This document shows, in pieces, positions 4,548 to 6,425 of a DNA stretch of 6,425 bases. Position numbers and translations under genes: made by a program. Location of the stretch: NCBI GenBank assembly GCA_009778945.1, contig WRFF01000100.1:1-6425 (forward strand), written 5' to 3'. Source of the stretch: Clostridiales bacterium. Lineage in GTDB: Bacteria > Bacillota > Clostridia > Peptostreptococcales > Anaerovoracaceae. How positions within the stretch are numbered: the first letter of the stretch is position 1; each line of letters begins with the position of its first letter. The notes below the pieces were generated by a model that did not search any database, was not told the DNA's origin, and saw only the letters and a program-made list of their open reading frames with translations.

Positions 4548-5401
4548 GCAGAGGCATTCGGCCGAAAAAGAAATTATTGGGATTTCCTCCAATATATTCA
4601 AGGCGCCCGGATGTTTCCGAGCAGCGGCAGATAAGGCTGCAGCTGGCGCAGGAAATCGAAAGAATGCGCCGGGAGGCCGGGATCGCGCACAGATTGCAGC
4701 TTGCGGTTTTGCCGTCGGATGATATCTACTGGGACACGCTTTCGGTGGGCAGCGTGATGATACCGGCCGAGGAGCTTATCGGGGATTTTTTCGATGTGCT
4801 TCGTATCGGAAGAGCGTGCTTTCTTTTCTATGTCGCGGATGTTTCGGGGCACGGCATTCAGACGTCTCTGCTCACGATTTACTTGCAGGAGCGGATGCGC
4901 GCTCACGCGGCGCATTTTACACCTTGGCCGAGTTCGGTTTTGCAGAAACTCGCGCATGATTTCTGCGAACTGCAGCTTGATTCTTCTCTTTATGTGACGA
5001 TGGCGCTTTGCCTGTACGATTCCGAAGAACAGACGCTGACGATTTCCAACGCGGGGCACAATTGCCCGCCGCTGATCGTGCGGGGAGACGGCCAAACGGA
5101 GACGATACCGATCCGCGGGCTTCCCATCAGCATCCTCTCGGATGAAGCGGATTATGAAGATCAAATTATTCCAATAAGCAAGAACGACCGGATCATTCTT
5201 TATACGGATGGGGTTGTAGACGAGGCGGATAAGGCTTCCGGACAGGCGTTCGGGCATGAAGACGTATGCAGGGAAGCAAAGCGGACGCGCCGGGAAGGCG
5301 CGGCCGAGGCTGTGCAACATATTATCGGAGAAGCTCGTAAATACGATACGCTTATGGCAAAAGACGACCAGATGATTATGGCGGTGGACATCCTCCGGTG
5401 A
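4544..5401 (+). CDS. SpoIIE/RsbU-type PPM protein serine/threonine phosphatase
   Basis: This is a soluble 285-residue PP2C-like (PPM) phosphatase of the SpoIIE/RsbU branch, which removes phosphate from STAS-type anti-anti-sigma factors in partner-switching systems. Residues 26-56 (EQRQIRLQLAQEIERMRREA and on) look like a signalling coiled coil leading into the LQLAVLPSDD start of the domain. Metal-binding motifs are all present: IGDFFD (79-84, D81 and D84), VADVSGHG (97-104, D99), SNAGHN (168-173), ILYTDGVVDEA (218-228, D222) and KDDQ (273-276). There is no sensor (GAF, PAS), membrane segment or signal peptide, unlike SpoIIE itself. Its ATG overlaps the parB stop by 4 bp (ATGA), which implies co-translation with parB. 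No kinase or STAS partner is encoded in the window. Specific substrate unknown. Confidence 0.88.
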   Translation: MSRGIRPKKKLLGFPPIYSRRPDVSEQRQIRLQLAQEIERMRREAGIAHRLQLAVLPSDDIYWDTLSVGSVMIPAEELIGDFFDVLRIGRACFLFYVADVSGHGIQTSLLTIYLQERMRAHAAHFTPWPSSVLQKLAHDFCELQLDSSLYVTMALCLYDSEEQTLTISNAGHNCPPLIVRGDGQTETIPIRGLPISILSDEADYEDQIIPISKNDRIILYTDGVVDEADKASGQAFGHEDVCREAKRTRREGAAEAVQHIIGEARKYDTLMAKDDQMIMAVDILR

Positions 5402-5964
5402 AGATGGTCAATATTTATACGGACGGCGCGTGTTCGGGCAATCAGTTTGATACAAACATAGGCGGATGGGGCGCAATTCTTGAGTACGGCGACGCCGTGA
5501 AGGAGCTCAGCGGCGGCGAGCGTGACACGACGAACAACCGCATGGAACTCAGCGCGCTGATTGCGGGGCTCGGCGCCCTCACGACGAAGGGGTTTGCGGT
5601 GTGCGTCTTCAGCGACAGCAGTTATTTGGTGAACTGTCTCCGGAACAGATGGTACGAGCGCTGGCAGGAAAACGGATGGCGGACGCAGGCGAAGAAGCCT
5701 GTCGAAAACCGCGACCTCTGGGAACGGCTGATTGCCTATCTGCCGGACTATGATTTCCGGTTTTATTTGGTAAAAGGGCATATTTCAGAAAAGAGCGGCG
5801 AGAATGCATTGCGCGAGCGTTACGAACATTTCAAGGAGAATAACGGGGATGGATTTTCCTACGAGGATTTTTTGCATATCATGATGCGCAATAACCGTGC
5901 CGATTTGCTTGCGAATCTGGGGGTAGACGAGGCGCGGGGGCAAGAGGGTGAGAATCCGGAATGA
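5398..5964 (+). CDS. rnhA: Ribonuclease HI with extended C-terminal insertion
   Basis: RNase HI cuts the RNA strand of RNA-DNA hybrids, clearing primers and R-loops. The 188-residue protein has the fold's start IYTDGACSGN (6-15) with catalytic D9, NNRMELSALI (46-55) with E50, FSDSSYLVN (71-79) with D73, the WRTQAKKPVENRDLW helix region and YLVKGH (123-128) with H128. The last catalytic Asp is best assigned to D169 in NNRADLLANLG. E. coli has about 10 residues between the equivalent His and Asp. Here there are 40, an insertion of roughly 30 residues (KSGENALRERYEHFKENNGD and following). All four acidic residues remain, so activity is expected. Start GTG 5398 overlaps the previous stop (GTGA), while ATG 5404 is a close alternative without a clear ribosome site. 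Confidence 0.93.
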   Translation: MKMVNIYTDGACSGNQFDTNIGGWGAILEYGDAVKELSGGERDTTNNRMELSALIAGLGALTTKGFAVCVFSDSSYLVNCLRNRWYERWQENGWRTQAKKPVENRDLWERLIAYLPDYDFRFYLVKGHISEKSGENALRERYEHFKENNGDGFSYEDFLHIMMRNNRADLLANLGVDEARGQEGENPE

Positions 5965-6425
5965 GCCTGGCGATCTGTTCGTTTTCCAGCGGAAGCAGCG
6001 GGAACAGTTATCTGATAAAGAACGGGACGGACGCGATTCTCATTGACGCGGGGATCAGCGCGACGCGCATCCTGCATGAACTCACGCGGACCGGTACAGC
6101 GCGGGAAAACGTCCGGGCGCTCTTTCTTACACACGAACACTGGGACCATACGACCGGCGCGCGCGTGCTCTTAAAAAAACTGCCGCAAGCACAGGTTTAC
6201 GCGTCGGAGGGCACGATGGCCGAACTATGCGGAAGGGGGGCGGAAATTCCTCTCTCGTTCGCCGCGGACGTGGCGCCGTCGCGCCGGAAGGTCATTGCGC
6301 CGGAGCGGTCGGTTCGTGTGGGGAATTTGACAGTGCGGGCGTTTCACACGTTGCACGACGCCGCGGAGCCGCTGGGGTTTTCGGTGGAAAGCGAAGGGAA
6401 AAGCATTGCGATCGTGACGGACACA
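5961..6425 (+). CDS. walJ: MBL-fold metallo-hydrolase, WalJ/YycJ-like (partial, 3' end beyond window)
   Basis: This is a metallo-beta-lactamase-fold hydrolase of the YycJ/WalJ type, a predicted nuclease-like protein that in B. subtilis is encoded with the walKR genes and has been linked to coordination of replication with cell division and to mismatch repair. The first 155 residues are present: FSSGSSGNSYLI (8-19), the AILIDAGIS strand-loop (25-33), the metal motif LTHEHWDH (56-63; H58, H60, D62, H63), FHTLHDAAEPLGF (128-140; H132) and AIVTDT (150-155; D154). The family is about 260 residues, so about 60 percent is visible. ATG 5961 overlaps the RNase H stop (ATGA), indicating co-translation. 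The family match is good, but the walJ name is assigned without its walKR context. Confidence 0.87.
   Translation, partial: MSLAICSFSSGSSGNSYLIKNGTDAILIDAGISATRILHELTRTGTARENVRALFLTHEHWDHTTGARVLLKKLPQAQVYASEGTMAELCGRGAEIPLSFAADVAPSRRKVIAPERSVRVGNLTVRAFHTLHDAAEPLGFSVESEGKSIAIVTDT

Noticed and set aside
4598..5320. A 240-codon open frame on the minus strand
   Set aside because: It is fully antisense to the phosphatase, whose motifs are complete; its composition is that of a complement shadow.
1..6425. CRISPR array, tRNA or rRNA genes
   Set aside because: No regularly spaced repeats with unique spacers and no tRNA cloverleaf or rRNA segments were seen on reading.

Overview
The window looks like an origin-proximal chromosome segment of a low- to mid-GC Gram-positive bacterium, most likely of the class Clostridia. 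The evidence is the block rsmG - two perfect parS sites - parA - parB, which sits beside oriC in Firmicutes, together with a Clostridia-style extended RNase H and a WalJ/YycJ-type metallo-hydrolase. All convincing genes are on the + strand. A more precise taxon cannot be given from the sequence alone.

Positions 1-1430 are accessory DNA. They hold a truncated IS4-superfamily (IS1634-like) transposase end (1-96), a BrnT/BrnA toxin-antitoxin pair (248-782) and a RelB/RelE-type pair (929-1430). Each pair has a sigma70-like promoter with short helically phased repeats suited to autoregulation by a ribbon-helix-helix antitoxin. No gene is evident in 97-247 or 783-861. In the canonical Firmicutes order mnmG would precede rsmG, so these cassettes probably entered between mnmG and rsmG, although mnmG itself lies outside the window. 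Positions 1462-1630 are a long imperfect palindrome (about 170 bp) that ends 10 bp before the likely native rsmG start. Base composition shifts sharply to GC-rich just after it.

Positions 1641-2372 encode RsmG. The 342-bp gap before parA (2373-2714) has no gene but is dense in signals. It holds parS1, a second long imperfect palindrome of 183 bp whose outer ends resemble inward-facing terminators, and parS2 nested in a larger hairpin. A likely parA promoter overlaps that hairpin.

From 2715 to the end runs a tight gene string: parA, parB, a soluble SpoIIE/RsbU-type PPM phosphatase, an RNase HI with an insertion near its C-terminal catalytic Asp, and a WalJ-like MBL-fold hydrolase cut by the window edge. 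parA and parB are 18 bp apart. Every later junction is a 4-bp ATGA/GTGA overlap, so the phosphatase, RNase H and hydrolase are probably translationally coupled to parB. The join of a partner-switching-type phosphatase to the chromosome segregation genes is the most intriguing gene-level observation. The two long palindromes are the most intriguing non-coding ones.
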